Below, one piece after another: positions 7,747 through 15,814 of a stretch of DNA of 35,983 nucleotides. Made by a program: the position numbers and the translations under genes. The notes under the pieces were generated by a model, which saw only the letters and a list, made by a program, of their open reading frames with translations, did not search any database and was not told where the DNA came from. The stretch's first letter is position 1; each line of letters starts with the position of its first letter. Location: the NCBI GenBank assembly GCA_022843175.1, contig JALHOE010000081.1:1-35983 (forward strand), given 5' to 3'. Source of the DNA: Deltaproteobacteria bacterium (GTDB taxonomy: Bacteria; Myxococcota_A; Polyangia; Polyangiales; JADJMO01).

Positions 7747-8673
7747 TCACGGGCAGGCGACGTTGTTCGGCTTCGTGGGCGTGCCGTAGAGCGCCTGGGT
7801 GCCGGCGTCGCCGGTGTACGAGCCGTACGACGTGGTGGTGACCGGGACCTCTTTCCACGCGGTGCCGAGCGTGCCGCCGGCCATCAGTCGCGCGGAAGCC
7901 GGACACGCCGCGGTCGGCGCGGGGTAGGCCCAGGACTGACCGATGCTGTACATCTTCGAGGGGATGACCGCCGTCTCGGAGGCGCTCGCGCAGCCGGGGG
8001 CGAAGATGCGCACCTCGGAGGAGGAGCTGTTGACGAGGTAGTCGTTCTTGGCGAACTCGAACACCGCGCCGAGCGTGATCGCCGTCACATCGGCGCTGAA
8101 CACCGCTTTGTCGCCGACGATCACGACCGCGGCGCCCGCCGCGACCGTGGTGCCCGCGGGGAACGTCAGCGAGGCCTTCTCGGTGCCGCTGAAGATCTTC
8201 ACCGTCACGCCGCTCACGTCGAGCAGCGACGTGCCGTAGTTGGTCAGCTCGATCCACTCGCGCTTGTCGCCGCTGCCGAAGGTGCCGCGCACCTGGAACT
8301 CCGAGAGGCCGAAGTCGGCGAGGACGCACGCGCCGCCATCGGTCGCGTCGGCGCTGGTGTCCATCGCGCTGTCGACCGTCATCGTCTCAGTCGCGACGCT
8401 GTCGGCGGAGGCGGTGTCGGCTGCCCCGCTGTCCGCCGTCGCGGTGTCCGGCGCGGAGGTGTCCTCGACCGGCTTGGCGGTGTCGGGCACCGCGGTGTCA
8501 ACGGCGCCGGTGTCGACGATCACGCCCGTGTCGCGCTTGCCGCCGCTGTAGCCGTCGAGGTCGTTGAGCACGGTGCACGCCGTGGCCGGAGCCACGAGCG
8601 CGACGAGCGTCAACCAGCGAAACTGCACCACTCGTTTTGTCGCACAGCGGGCCGGCACGTCAAGCGCGGTCAT
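7747..8673 (-). CDS. Lamin-tail-domain surface lipoprotein with DT-rich tether
   Basis: 308 residues from ATG 8673, whose ATGA overlaps the stop of the upstream deacetylase gene. A GTG at 8631 or 8628 would give a more usual signal peptide (MVQFRWLTLVALVAPATAC) and has TTGACG, 16 bases, GACAAA just upstream, so the start is open. Lipidation at the Cys of PATAC is probable. A tether of about 80 residues rich in Asp, Thr, Ala and Ser (repeats of DTG, DTA, DTS) leads to a lamin-tail domain: LSEFQVRGTFG, REWIELTNYGTSLLDVSGVTV, FPAGTTVAAGAAVVIV. In bacteria this immunoglobulin-like domain occurs in secreted and surface proteins as a binding module. No catalytic domain is seen. Confidence 0.82.
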   Translation of the reverse strand: MTALDVPARCATKRVVQFRWLTLVALVAPATACTVLNDLDGYSGGKRDTGVIVDTGAVDTAVPDTAKPVEDTSAPDTATADSGAADTASADSVATETMTVDSAMDTSADATDGGACVLADFGLSEFQVRGTFGSGDKREWIELTNYGTSLLDVSGVTVKIFSGTEKASLTFPAGTTVAAGAAVVIVGDKAVFSADVTAITLGAVFEFAKNDYLVNSSSSEVRIFAPGCASASETAVIPSKMYSIGQSWAYPAPTAACPASARLMAGGTLGTAWKEVPVTTTSYGSYTGDAGTQALYGTPTKPNNVACP

Positions 8674-9602
8674 GCTTCGACCCGCGTCGCGGCCTCTTCC
8701 AGCGTGACGAACGCGTAACCAGCGCTGCGCAGCCTCTCGACCGTCGCGGCAAGGGTGTCCTCCTTGGTGGCGACCGGCACTCGTAGATCGCGCTGCGAGC
8801 GGGCGAGCTCGGAGAGCCCGTCGTTCTGGTCGAGCACGTCGATCCCGTGCAGCTCGAGGTTGACCAGCGGCTCGCCGATCACGCCGCGGGTGAGCCACTT
8901 GGAGCGATCGGGGCCGGCGAGCATGAGGGTGGTGCCGATATAGGGGAGGCGCAGGCCGCGCGTGACCTGGATGGGCAGCTCGAGGAGGCCGCTGCCGCGG
9001 CGCCAGTACGGCTCGCCGATCCGATAGGGACGGGTTGGCGCGGTGAGGACCGCGGGGTTGTCGATGACCGAGCGGCTCGGGCGACCGAGGAGCGAATAGG
9101 CGGTGATCGCCGCGTCCTTGAGCGCCATGTAGCCGGGGCAGGGGAACACCGAGCTGTCGTAGCGGTAGCCGAGGCCCGGCAGGATGCGGAAGACCTCATC
9201 CGTGATCGTGTAGCCCGGCGCGCGGAAGCCGCGGGGACGGACGCCCGCGGCGCGCTCGATGGCGGTGGTGCCCTCGTCGATCTCCCTCGCGATCTCCTCG
9301 CGTGGCCGGCGGGTGAGGTCGTAGAGGTGCGATTGCGTGTGGTTGGCGAGCTCGTGGCCGTCCCTGTGGGCCTCGGTCAGGGCGCGCGCCGACTCGGTGC
9401 GTTCCAGATCCTTGCCGATCGCGAACAGGGTGAGCGGGACCTCGAGCGCCCGCGCGAGCGAGCGCAGCCGCGGGACGGCGATGTCGTACACCGCCGTCGC
9501 GCCGGTCGTGTCCTGCGAATCTGTGCCGGAACGCCCGTGAATGGCGTAGTAATTGGGGATCTCGTCGAGATCGACGCTGATGGCGCACAGGCGCGGGGGC
9601 AT
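8670..9602 (-). CDS. Polysaccharide deacetylase (NodB homology domain)
   Basis: 310 residues. The carbohydrate esterase family 4 motifs are visible in order: SVDLDE (Asp11/Asp13, the first motif), HELANHTQSH with the metal-binding pair His88 and His92, RAPGYTITDE (about 128-136), and LELHGIDVLDQNDG near the C-terminus. The enzyme should remove N-acetyl groups from peptidoglycan, chitin or a capsule sugar with a divalent metal; the substrate is unknown. No signal peptide is seen, so it may act in the cytoplasm or leave by an unusual route. ATG 9602 was chosen over an in-frame start at 9647 because the fold begins directly after it and TAAGAA lies 8 bases upstream. The stop overlaps the lamin-tail gene. 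Confidence 0.88.
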   Translation of the reverse strand: MPPRLCAISVDLDEIPNYYAIHGRSGTDSQDTTGATAVYDIAVPRLRSLARALEVPLTLFAIGKDLERTESARALTEAHRDGHELANHTQSHLYDLTRRPREEIAREIDEGTTAIERAAGVRPRGFRAPGYTITDEVFRILPGLGYRYDSSVFPCPGYMALKDAAITAYSLLGRPSRSVIDNPAVLTAPTRPYRIGEPYWRRGSGLLELPIQVTRGLRLPYIGTTLMLAGPDRSKWLTRGVIGEPLVNLELHGIDVLDQNDGLSELARSQRDLRVPVATKEDTLAATVERLRSAGYAFVTLEEAATRVEA

Positions 9603-9664
9603 GCGCCGCCTTCTTAGCGCAAACTGGAGCGCGGGGGGCACCCGCAACGTTCGGAGGAATTCTT

Positions 9665-11149
9665 ATGCGTCACGCTTTTGTCGCTGCGTTGTTGTTGATC
9701 GGGTGTGGGAGCTCCGAGGATCCTCCGGCGTCGCAGGGCGACACCGGAGTCGCGGACACCGGCGATGTCGGCGGCGACACGTTCGTCCCCGATCCGGCGC
9801 TCGCGGTGCCGTGCACAGACACCGAGGCCGCGGTCTTCGGCGATCCGGGAGCGCTGCCCGCCGAGAAGGGCGCGATCATCAAGTGCTTCCAGGGCCGCAA
9901 GATCAGCAAGGAAGACCTGCAGGCGCAGGCCAACAAGAACGGCTACACGGGCAAGCCGTTCACCAGCGGCGCGAAGATCTTCAAGATCACCTACCGCACC
10001 GAGCGCGGCGACACCGCGAACACACCGGGCTACTCGAGCGCGATCGTCTACCTGCCCGACGCGCCGCGCGCGGCGAAGTCTCCGTTGATGCTCGTGGCGC
10101 ACGGCAGCCGTGGGCAGATGGGCAAGTGCGCGCCCGCCGCCGAGACGCCCGAGGGCGAGTACGTGCGCAGCGACTTCGAGAGCATGACGTTGCCGCTGGT
10201 CGGCGCCGGCCTCCCGGTGATCGCGCCGGACAACGCGGGCTACGCGAACTACGGAGCGCCGGGCAACCCGCCGCCGGCCTACGCGGCCGCGGTCGACGTC
10301 GGCAAGAGCATGCTCGACGGCACGCGCGCGTTCAAGAAGCTCGCGCCGTCGGTCATCGACGACAACGTCGTGGTGATCGGCCACTCGCAGGGCGGCCACA
10401 CCGCGCTCGCGACGCTCGCCGTGTCGGAGACCTACGGCCTCGCCGGCAAGATCTCGGCGGCGGTCACCTTCGCTCCGCTCTGGCTCCCGCAGCGTAGCTG
10501 GGGCGCGCTCCTGCTCTTGCCGAGCATGTTCAACTTCACCGACTACCGCGCGGCCAACGCGGTGTCGATTTGGTACCACTACACGCACGGCGAGCTGCTC
10601 GACGGCCAGGGCAAGGGCGGAGACGTCTTCAAGCCGGAGAAGCGCGCGCAGATCAAGCAGTTCGTCGACACCATGTGCTGGGCCGAGACGTACCCGCTGC
10701 TCGACGCGATGGGTAAGGACCCGAGCGACATCTTCGAGACGAACTTCGCCGACGCGATCGGCGGTCCGTCCGGCGCCGGCTCGGCTTGCCCCACCGACGA
10801 GCCGAAGAAGTCGCTCTGCGAGAAGTGGATGAAGCGGTATCTCGACGATCGCCCCCACCTCACCGGCAACGCAGCGAAGATCCCGATCCTGTTCCTCTAC
10901 GGCAACAAGGACACGACCATCCCGCCCGAGCGCGTCAACTGCGCGCGCGATCGGCTCAAGACCGACATGGCCGCCGTCACCTGGTGCGTCGAACCCGAGA
11001 CCGATCACTCCGGCATCGTGAAGCTCCGTCAGAGCTACGCGATCGACTGGCTGCTCTCCAAGACCGCCGGCACGCCTGCGCCTGCGCCGTGTGCGAAGGG
11101 GGAGATGGACATCCCCGGCACCTGCAACACCGTGCCGCCCAACGACTGA
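9665..11149 (+). CDS. Lipase-like alpha/beta-hydrolase lipoprotein
   Basis: 494 residues. The signal peptide ends in a lipobox LLIGC (Cys14), then a DTG-rich tether (SQGDTGVADTGDVGGDT). The hydrolase has an LMLVAHGSRG oxyanion-hole strand (141-150), nucleophile elbow GHSQGG (Ser241), FLYGNKDTTIPP with Asp416 and ETDHSG with His448, forming a complete triad. The layout resembles secreted lipases/esterases of the LIP family. Several Cys pairs in the lid region suggest disulfides and an extracytoplasmic location. A clear GGAGGA ribosome site (9653-9658) sits 6 bases before the ATG. The gene is divergent from the deacetylase, with a 62-base gap. Confidence 0.88.
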   Translation: MRHAFVAALLLIGCGSSEDPPASQGDTGVADTGDVGGDTFVPDPALAVPCTDTEAAVFGDPGALPAEKGAIIKCFQGRKISKEDLQAQANKNGYTGKPFTSGAKIFKITYRTERGDTANTPGYSSAIVYLPDAPRAAKSPLMLVAHGSRGQMGKCAPAAETPEGEYVRSDFESMTLPLVGAGLPVIAPDNAGYANYGAPGNPPPAYAAAVDVGKSMLDGTRAFKKLAPSVIDDNVVVIGHSQGGHTALATLAVSETYGLAGKISAAVTFAPLWLPQRSWGALLLLPSMFNFTDYRAANAVSIWYHYTHGELLDGQGKGGDVFKPEKRAQIKQFVDTMCWAETYPLLDAMGKDPSDIFETNFADAIGGPSGAGSACPTDEPKKSLCEKWMKRYLDDRPHLTGNAAKIPILFLYGNKDTTIPPERVNCARDRLKTDMAAVTWCVEPETDHSGIVKLRQSYAIDWLLSKTAGTPAPAPCAKGEMDIPGTCNTVPPND

Positions 11150-11209
11150 CCCGCGTTCTGGGTGATGGAGCCGGGGGGCTGCCGCCAAGCATGGTTTGCG
11201 GCCCCCCAC

Positions 11210-11233
11210 GTCCGGGGCGGACCGTTCTTTTCT
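11210..11233 (+). terminator. Intrinsic terminator-like hairpin with T-tract between the lipase and cytochrome genes
   Basis: The stem GTCCG/CGGAC (11210-11214 with 11218-11222) has a GGG loop and is followed by CG and TTCTTTTCT (11225-11233). A GC-rich foldback (11173-11206, arms of six G and six C) precedes it. The gap 11150-11264 also holds a hairpin CCGTT..AACGG (11222-11249) and an AT-rich stretch with TAAAAA (11250-11255) 9 bases before the next ATG. Confidence 0.55.
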
Positions 11234-11264
11234 CTGAGTGAAAAAACGGTAAAAAGGTTAAACC

Positions 11265-13139
11265 ATGCGCGCGCGCCTCCCGCTGCTCGGTCTTGCGCTC
11301 CTCGTCTCGTGCAACGCGCAGTTCGGCGAACGCAGCGACAACGCTGTGCCGAACGATTGGACGCCGGGCAGCACCGATGCCTCGGCTCCCCCGGGGTTCG
11401 ACGTCGGGCCCGAGCAGGACTTCGACACGTCGCCGCCGCCGCCGCCGACGGCGAAGCCGAACAAGCACGCGCCGGAGTTCGGCGAGACCACGAGCGCCCC
11501 CGTGCCGCCGCCGGCGATCTCCGGCGGCACGCTCGCGTTCTCGCGCGATGGGCTGCTGGCGATCGCGTCCGATCCCGATCGCGATCTCATCCACGTCGCC
11601 GACCTCACCAAGCTCGAGCGCGTCTCGCTCGCGCTCAACGCGAACGACGAGCCCGGACGCGTGGTGGTCGACAACGGAAACCTCGCGCACGTGGTGCTCC
11701 GTCGCGGCGGCGCCGTCGTGACGATCGACCTGGCCAGCCGCACGCAGGTCTCGCGGCGCGCGGTCTGCCCGGCTCCGCGCGGCATCGCGTTCGACGACAG
11801 CAAGGGCTTGCTCCACGTCGCGTGCGCGGGCGGCGAGCTCGTCACGTTGCCGGCGCTCGGCCCGGCCACGCGCACGGTCCGGCTCGAGCGCGATCTGCGC
11901 GACGTGATCGTGCGCGGCTCCAAGCTGTTCGTCAGCACCTTCCGCAGCGCGCGCCTGCTCGAGATCGGCGCCGACGGCGCCGTCGTCAACCGCCGCGGCC
12001 TCGACCGGTCGTTCTCCTTCAAGCAGGAGGTGCAGGCGCACGTCGCCTGGCGCACGGTGCCCGATCCGCTCGGCGGCGTGCTGATGATGCACCAGCGCTC
12101 GGTGCTCACGCCGATCAGCACCGGCAGCGGCGGGTACGGCGCGGGCGGCCCGTGCGACTCGGGCATCGTGCAGAGCACGGTCACACCCTACGACGACGCC
12201 AACACCCCGCCGCAGCCCCGCTTCGCGATCCCGCACTCGGTGCTGCCGGTCGACCTCGCGGTCTCGGCCGACGGCAAGCTGCTCGCGGTCGTCGCGGCCG
12301 GCAACGCCAAGAACAAGCTCCTCCCGAAGGTGCAGATCTACGCCCGCGACGCCGTGTTGATGCCGCCCGAGGCCTGCAGCCCGCCCACCGAGCTCGTCAC
12401 CGTCGAGGGCGAGCCGATCGCCGCGGCGTTCCAGCCGAAGACCGGGATGCTGGTCGTCCAGTCGCGCGAGCCGTCGATGCTGATGATCGGCGCCGTGAAG
12501 CTCCCGCTGAGCGCCCTCAGCCGCGCCGACACGGGACACGCCGTGTTCCACGCCAACTCCGGCGTCGGCGTCGCGTGCGCGTCGTGTCACCCCGAGGGGG
12601 GCGACGACGGCCACGTGTGGAACTTCACCGGCATCGGCCCGCGCCGCACGCAGACCTTCCGTGGCGGGCTGCTCGGCACCGAGCCGCTCCACTGGGACGG
12701 CGACATGAAGGACATGCCGACGCTCGTCGACAAGGTCTTCGTCGGCCGCATGTCGGGGCTCCCGCTCGACGCGGCCAAGGTCGCCGCGCTCGCGAACTGG
12801 ATGAACGCGGTGCCGAACATTCCGAGCGTTCCGGCAGACGCGGCGGCAGCGGCGCGCGGCGAGGCGCTGTTCAAGGACAGCACCGTCGCCTGCTCGAGCT
12901 GCCACTTCGGCAAGGCGCTCACCAACAACGCGTCCGTGAACGTGGGCACCGGCAAGGCGTTCCAGGTGCCCTCGCTCCGCGGCATCGCCTGGCGCGCGCC
13001 CTTCATGCACGACGGCTGTGCTCCCACGCTCGCCGACCGCTTCGCCCTCGCCTGCGGCGGGGCCGACAACCACGGCAAGACCTCGCACCTGAGCGCGGCG
13101 CAGCTCAAAGACCTCATCGCCTACCTCGAGACGCTGTGA
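11265..13139 (+). CDS. Beta-propeller di-heme cytochrome c lipoprotein
   Basis: 624 residues. A lipobox LLVSC (Cys16) and a Pro-rich tether are followed by a YVTN-like beta-propeller (about 85-410; repeats such as GTLAFSRDGLLAIASDPDRDLIHVAD). A C-terminal region carries two c-type heme sites: C438-A-S-C-H442 and C543-S-S-C-H547. MHDG (Met581) in an RAPFMHDG context is typical of the axial-ligand region of bacterial di-heme peroxidase relatives. Heme attachment and the lipobox place it outside the cytoplasm. It may be a peroxidase-like enzyme or an electron-transfer protein; which one is not decided by sequence. There is no strong ribosome site, and the AT-rich leader could fold over the start codon. 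Confidence 0.85.
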   Translation: MRARLPLLGLALLVSCNAQFGERSDNAVPNDWTPGSTDASAPPGFDVGPEQDFDTSPPPPPTAKPNKHAPEFGETTSAPVPPPAISGGTLAFSRDGLLAIASDPDRDLIHVADLTKLERVSLALNANDEPGRVVVDNGNLAHVVLRRGGAVVTIDLASRTQVSRRAVCPAPRGIAFDDSKGLLHVACAGGELVTLPALGPATRTVRLERDLRDVIVRGSKLFVSTFRSARLLEIGADGAVVNRRGLDRSFSFKQEVQAHVAWRTVPDPLGGVLMMHQRSVLTPISTGSGGYGAGGPCDSGIVQSTVTPYDDANTPPQPRFAIPHSVLPVDLAVSADGKLLAVVAAGNAKNKLLPKVQIYARDAVLMPPEACSPPTELVTVEGEPIAAAFQPKTGMLVVQSREPSMLMIGAVKLPLSALSRADTGHAVFHANSGVGVACASCHPEGGDDGHVWNFTGIGPRRTQTFRGGLLGTEPLHWDGDMKDMPTLVDKVFVGRMSGLPLDAAKVAALANWMNAVPNIPSVPADAAAAARGEALFKDSTVACSSCHFGKALTNNASVNVGTGKAFQVPSLRGIAWRAPFMHDGCAPTLADRFALACGGADNHGKTSHLSAAQLKDLIAYLETL

Positions 13140-13228
13140 CCCGCGCCCCGCGCGACCGTCGATCGGAGCGCCGAGAGGGCCACCGCTGACCTCGTTTTCG
13201 CGTGTTCGGCTTGACCGGGGGGGGAGCT

Positions 13229-13234
13229 TATGCT
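13229..13234 (+). promoter_or_regulatory. Possible -10 of the rpmH operon
   Basis: TATGCT at 13229-13234 is the same hexamer as before the PilZ gene and would give a leader of about 34 bases. TTGACC (13211-13216) is only 12 bases upstream, too close to act as its -35, so the call is weak. Nothing else is recognised in 13140-13273, and no DnaA-box-like TTATCCACA is present. Confidence 0.3.
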
Positions 13235-13273
13235 TCCCTGCGCGGCCCCCGAAGACGGGACGGAGCCCCAGTC

Positions 13274-13426
13274 ATGTCGAAGCGTACTTATCAGCCGCAC
13301 AACACCAGCCGCAAACGCACCCACGGCTTCCGCGCCCGCAATGAGTCGGTCGGCGGCCGCAAGGTCCTCAAGAACCGCCGCCTCAAGGGCCGCTGGCGCC
13401 TGACGGTCTCTACCTACAAGAAGTAG
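13274..13426 (+). CDS. rpmH: Ribosomal protein bL34
   Basis: 50 residues, highly basic, with the bL34 signature from the start: [20 protein letters not shown], then [15 protein letters not shown]. It is a structural protein of the 50S subunit. It is the first gene of the widely conserved rpmH-rnpA-yidD-yidC-khpB cluster. The gene upstream is not dnaA, which is the usual neighbour in many bacteria. Confidence 0.98.
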   Translation: MSKRTYQPHNTSRKRTHGFRARNESVGGRKVLKNRRLKGRWRLTVSTYKK

Positions 13427-13428
13427 CC

Positions 13429-13836
13429 CTGCCGGGCCTCTCCTTCCCGAAGGAGCGCCGTCTGAGCGCACGCCGCGAGTTCGTGGCCGTGCAGAACTCC
13501 GGGCGGCGCGTGCATACCGCGCATTTCGTGCTGATCGTGGGTCGCGGGCTGTCGAGTGACAGCCCTTCGCGTCTCGGCGTCACGGTCACGCGCAAGGTTG
13601 GCTCGGCTGTCCGGCGCAACCGCGTGAAGCGACTCGTGCGTGAGGCGTTCCGCCTCGATCCCGCGTTGCTCCCGGCGGGCGTGGATCTCGTGGTGATCGC
13701 CAAGGATGGCGCACCCTTGCTCGGCTTGGCCGACGTTCAGGGCGAGTGGGCCGCCGTGCGCAAGCTGCTGCAGCGCCGCGCGCACGAGGTCTTGACCAAG
13801 CCCGTGGCGGTGCCGAAACAAGATACGCCGCAATGA
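13429..13836 (+). CDS. rnpA: Ribonuclease P protein component, start codon non-standard or uncertain
   Basis: RnpA binds RNase P RNA and helps it remove 5' leaders from pre-tRNA. The family core is plain: SRLGVTVTRKVGSAVRRNRVKR, then LVREAFR and DLVVIAKDG. The conserved N-terminus FPKERRLSARREF is encoded upstream of the first ATG/GTG/TTG in frame (GTG 13483), and no such codon exists between the preceding stop and that GTG. Candidate starts are CTG 13429 (2 bases after the rpmH stop), CTG 13462 (AAGGAG 6 bases upstream), or GTG 13483, which would delete the N-terminal conserved segment. The feature is drawn from CTG 13429 to include the whole homologous region (135 residues). The stop overlaps the yidD start (ATGA). 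Confidence 0.85.
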   Translation: MPGLSFPKERRLSARREFVAVQNSGRRVHTAHFVLIVGRGLSSDSPSRLGVTVTRKVGSAVRRNRVKRLVREAFRLDPALLPAGVDLVVIAKDGAPLLGLADVQGEWAAVRKLLQRRAHEVLTKPVAVPKQDTPQ

Positions 13837-14075
13837 GCCCGACCCTCCCGGCGCGCGTGCTCATCCTGCTGGTGCGCCTCTACCAGCTCACGTTGTCGTG
13901 GCTGCTGGGCGGCCACTGCCGCTTCCATCCGTCTTGCTCCAACTACGCCCTCGAGGTGCTCAAGACCCACGGCGCGTGGCCCGGGGCCTTGCACGCGGCC
14001 CGTCGGGTGAGTAGATGCCACCCCTTCCATCCCGGCGGTTACGACCCGCCCCCCGCGCCGCCCCAAAAGAAATAG
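13833..14075 (+). CDS. yidD: Membrane protein insertion efficiency factor YidD
   Basis: 80 residues. The family signature is clear: a hydrophobic N-terminus, CRFHPSCSNYALEVLKTHGAWPG, RRVSRCHP and GGYDPPP. YidD is a small, membrane-associated protein that assists YidC-dependent insertion. ATG overlaps the rnpA stop as ATGA; yidC follows after 12 bases. Confidence 0.95.
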   Translation: MSPTLPARVLILLVRLYQLTLSWLLGGHCRFHPSCSNYALEVLKTHGAWPGALHAARRVSRCHPFHPGGYDPPPAPPQKK

Positions 14076-14087
14076 AGACCGAGGAAC

Positions 14088-15797
14088 ATGGATCGCAGTG
14101 GCCTGTCGCGGATCCTGCTCGCCGTCGCGGTCTTCCTCGGCGTCTACCTCATTTTCAACAAGGGGGGATGCGGCAAGGAGAAGGGGCCCAACACCCTGCT
14201 GGTGCACGACGGCACCGAGGTGCTCCGGCTCCCGGCCGGTGCCGAGCCCGGCGCCGCGTGCGTGATCGAGACCAACGCCTACAAGGCCACGGTCGGTTCG
14301 GTCGCGGGCGGTCTCCTCGGCTACGAGCTCAAGGGCAACAAGTACATCGAAGACGGCCGCCCGATCGACATCGCGCGCCGCACCACCGTCGACACGAGCG
14401 GCAAGCCGATCTTCGACTACGCGCCGCTCCGCACCATCTTCCGCGACAAGCCCGAGCACAATCAGGTCCCCGGCGATCTGGTCGCGTTCAACGTCCAGAA
14501 GAACGGCAACGAGTGCGTGCTCACGCACGAGACGCCCGGCGTCGTGGAGATCCGCCGCGTCGTGCGCCCCGGCCCGCGCGAATACGAGATCGAGGCCGAG
14601 ACGACGATCAAGAACCTGAGCAAGGAGCCGAAGAAGCACGCCTTCTCCACGTCGCTCTACGCGCTCCAGTTCAAGAGCCAAGAGGGCGGGATGTTCTCCC
14701 GTCCGTCGCCCAACGACATCTTCAAGGGCGGCTGCCGCGCCAACGGCAAGACCGAGCTGGTCGATAAGGGCGGCGCCAAGGAGTGGCTGATCCGCAGCGG
14801 CACCGTCGACTACGCCACGATCGCGAGCAGCTACATCGGCCAGGCGGTCGTCCCCATGGACGCGGGCGCCCACTGCGCGCTCCTCGCGCAGGACCGCGGC
14901 CAGGCCGGCACCGCGTCGGAGCAGTCGCTGTTCCGCGCGCTCATCGCCTACGACACCCGCGAGCTCGGCGAGGGCCAGAGCGCCACCTACAAGCAGCTCG
15001 CGTTCATTGGCCCCAAGGAGCGCGGCCTCCTCGGCGCCGCGGCCGGCGGCAACCGCAACGTCGACGACCTGATCGAGCTCGGCATGTTCGCGATCATCGC
15101 GAAGCAGCTGGTGCGGTTCCTCGCCTTCGTCCACGGCCTCATCGGCTCGTGGGGCATCGCGATCATCCTGCTCACCGTCACCGTGCGCACGGCGCTGCTC
15201 CCGCTGACGATCCCGCAGATCCGCTCGTCGCTCGCGATGCGGCGCCTCAAGCCCGAGCTCGACACGCTCAACGCGAAGTACTCCGACGACCCGCAGGCGA
15301 AGATGCTGGCCACGAGCCAGCTCTACAAGAAGGCCGGCATCAACCCGCTCGCCGGCTGCTTGCCCGCCGTTGCGCAGATGCCCGTGTGGTTCGCGCTCTA
15401 CACCGCCCTGCAAACGGCGATGGAGCTCTACCACGAGAAGTTCTTCCTCTGGCACGACCTCTCGGCGCCCGATCCGCGGTTCATCCTCCCGCTGGTCCTC
15501 GGCGCCACGATGTTCGCCCAGCAGAAGATCACGCCGATGCAGATGGACCCGGCGCAGCAGAAGATCTTCCTCTACTTCATGCCGGCGATGTTCACGGTCT
15601 TCATGCTGTTTCTGCCGGCTGGCCTCGGCGTCTACATGCTGACCAACTCGATCCTCGGCATCGTCCAGACGCTCGCGGTCGAGAGCTACTACAAGAAGCA
15701 GCAGCCGCCCGAGGTGAAGGTCACCCAGGTCCCGAGCGACAAGCCCAAGGGCAAAGAGGCCCGGCCCGCGCGCGAGCTCGCGCGCAAGGGCGAATAG
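14088..15797 (+). CDS. yidC: Membrane protein insertase YidC
   Basis: 569 residues. It has the Gram-negative YidC layout: a transmembrane helix at 9-23, a large periplasmic P1 domain (about 40-320) and the conserved insertase core (about 340-550). The core includes Arg367 in TVTVRTALLPLTIPQ (the positive charge of the hydrophilic groove), QLYKKAGINPLAGCLPAVAQMPVWFALY, and FLYFMPAMFTVFM. It inserts inner-membrane proteins alone or with SecYEG. The start is supported by GAGGA (14081-14085). The C-terminal tail is Lys/Arg-rich and probably contacts ribosomes. It shares an operon with yidD and khpB. Confidence 0.97.
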   Translation: MDRSGLSRILLAVAVFLGVYLIFNKGGCGKEKGPNTLLVHDGTEVLRLPAGAEPGAACVIETNAYKATVGSVAGGLLGYELKGNKYIEDGRPIDIARRTTVDTSGKPIFDYAPLRTIFRDKPEHNQVPGDLVAFNVQKNGNECVLTHETPGVVEIRRVVRPGPREYEIEAETTIKNLSKEPKKHAFSTSLYALQFKSQEGGMFSRPSPNDIFKGGCRANGKTELVDKGGAKEWLIRSGTVDYATIASSYIGQAVVPMDAGAHCALLAQDRGQAGTASEQSLFRALIAYDTRELGEGQSATYKQLAFIGPKERGLLGAAAGGNRNVDDLIELGMFAIIAKQLVRFLAFVHGLIGSWGIAIILLTVTVRTALLPLTIPQIRSSLAMRRLKPELDTLNAKYSDDPQAKMLATSQLYKKAGINPLAGCLPAVAQMPVWFALYTALQTAMELYHEKFFLWHDLSAPDPRFILPLVLGATMFAQQKITPMQMDPAQQKIFLYFMPAMFTVFMLFLPAGLGVYMLTNSILGIVQTLAVESYYKKQQPPEVKVTQVPSDKPKGKEARPARELARKGE

Positions 15798-15814
15798 AGA
15801 TTCCCCAAGGAGAC

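Noticed and set aside
13140-13273. Replication origin next to rpmH
   Set aside because: No DnaA-box-like sequences, no AT-rich unwinding region and no dnaA gene are visible.
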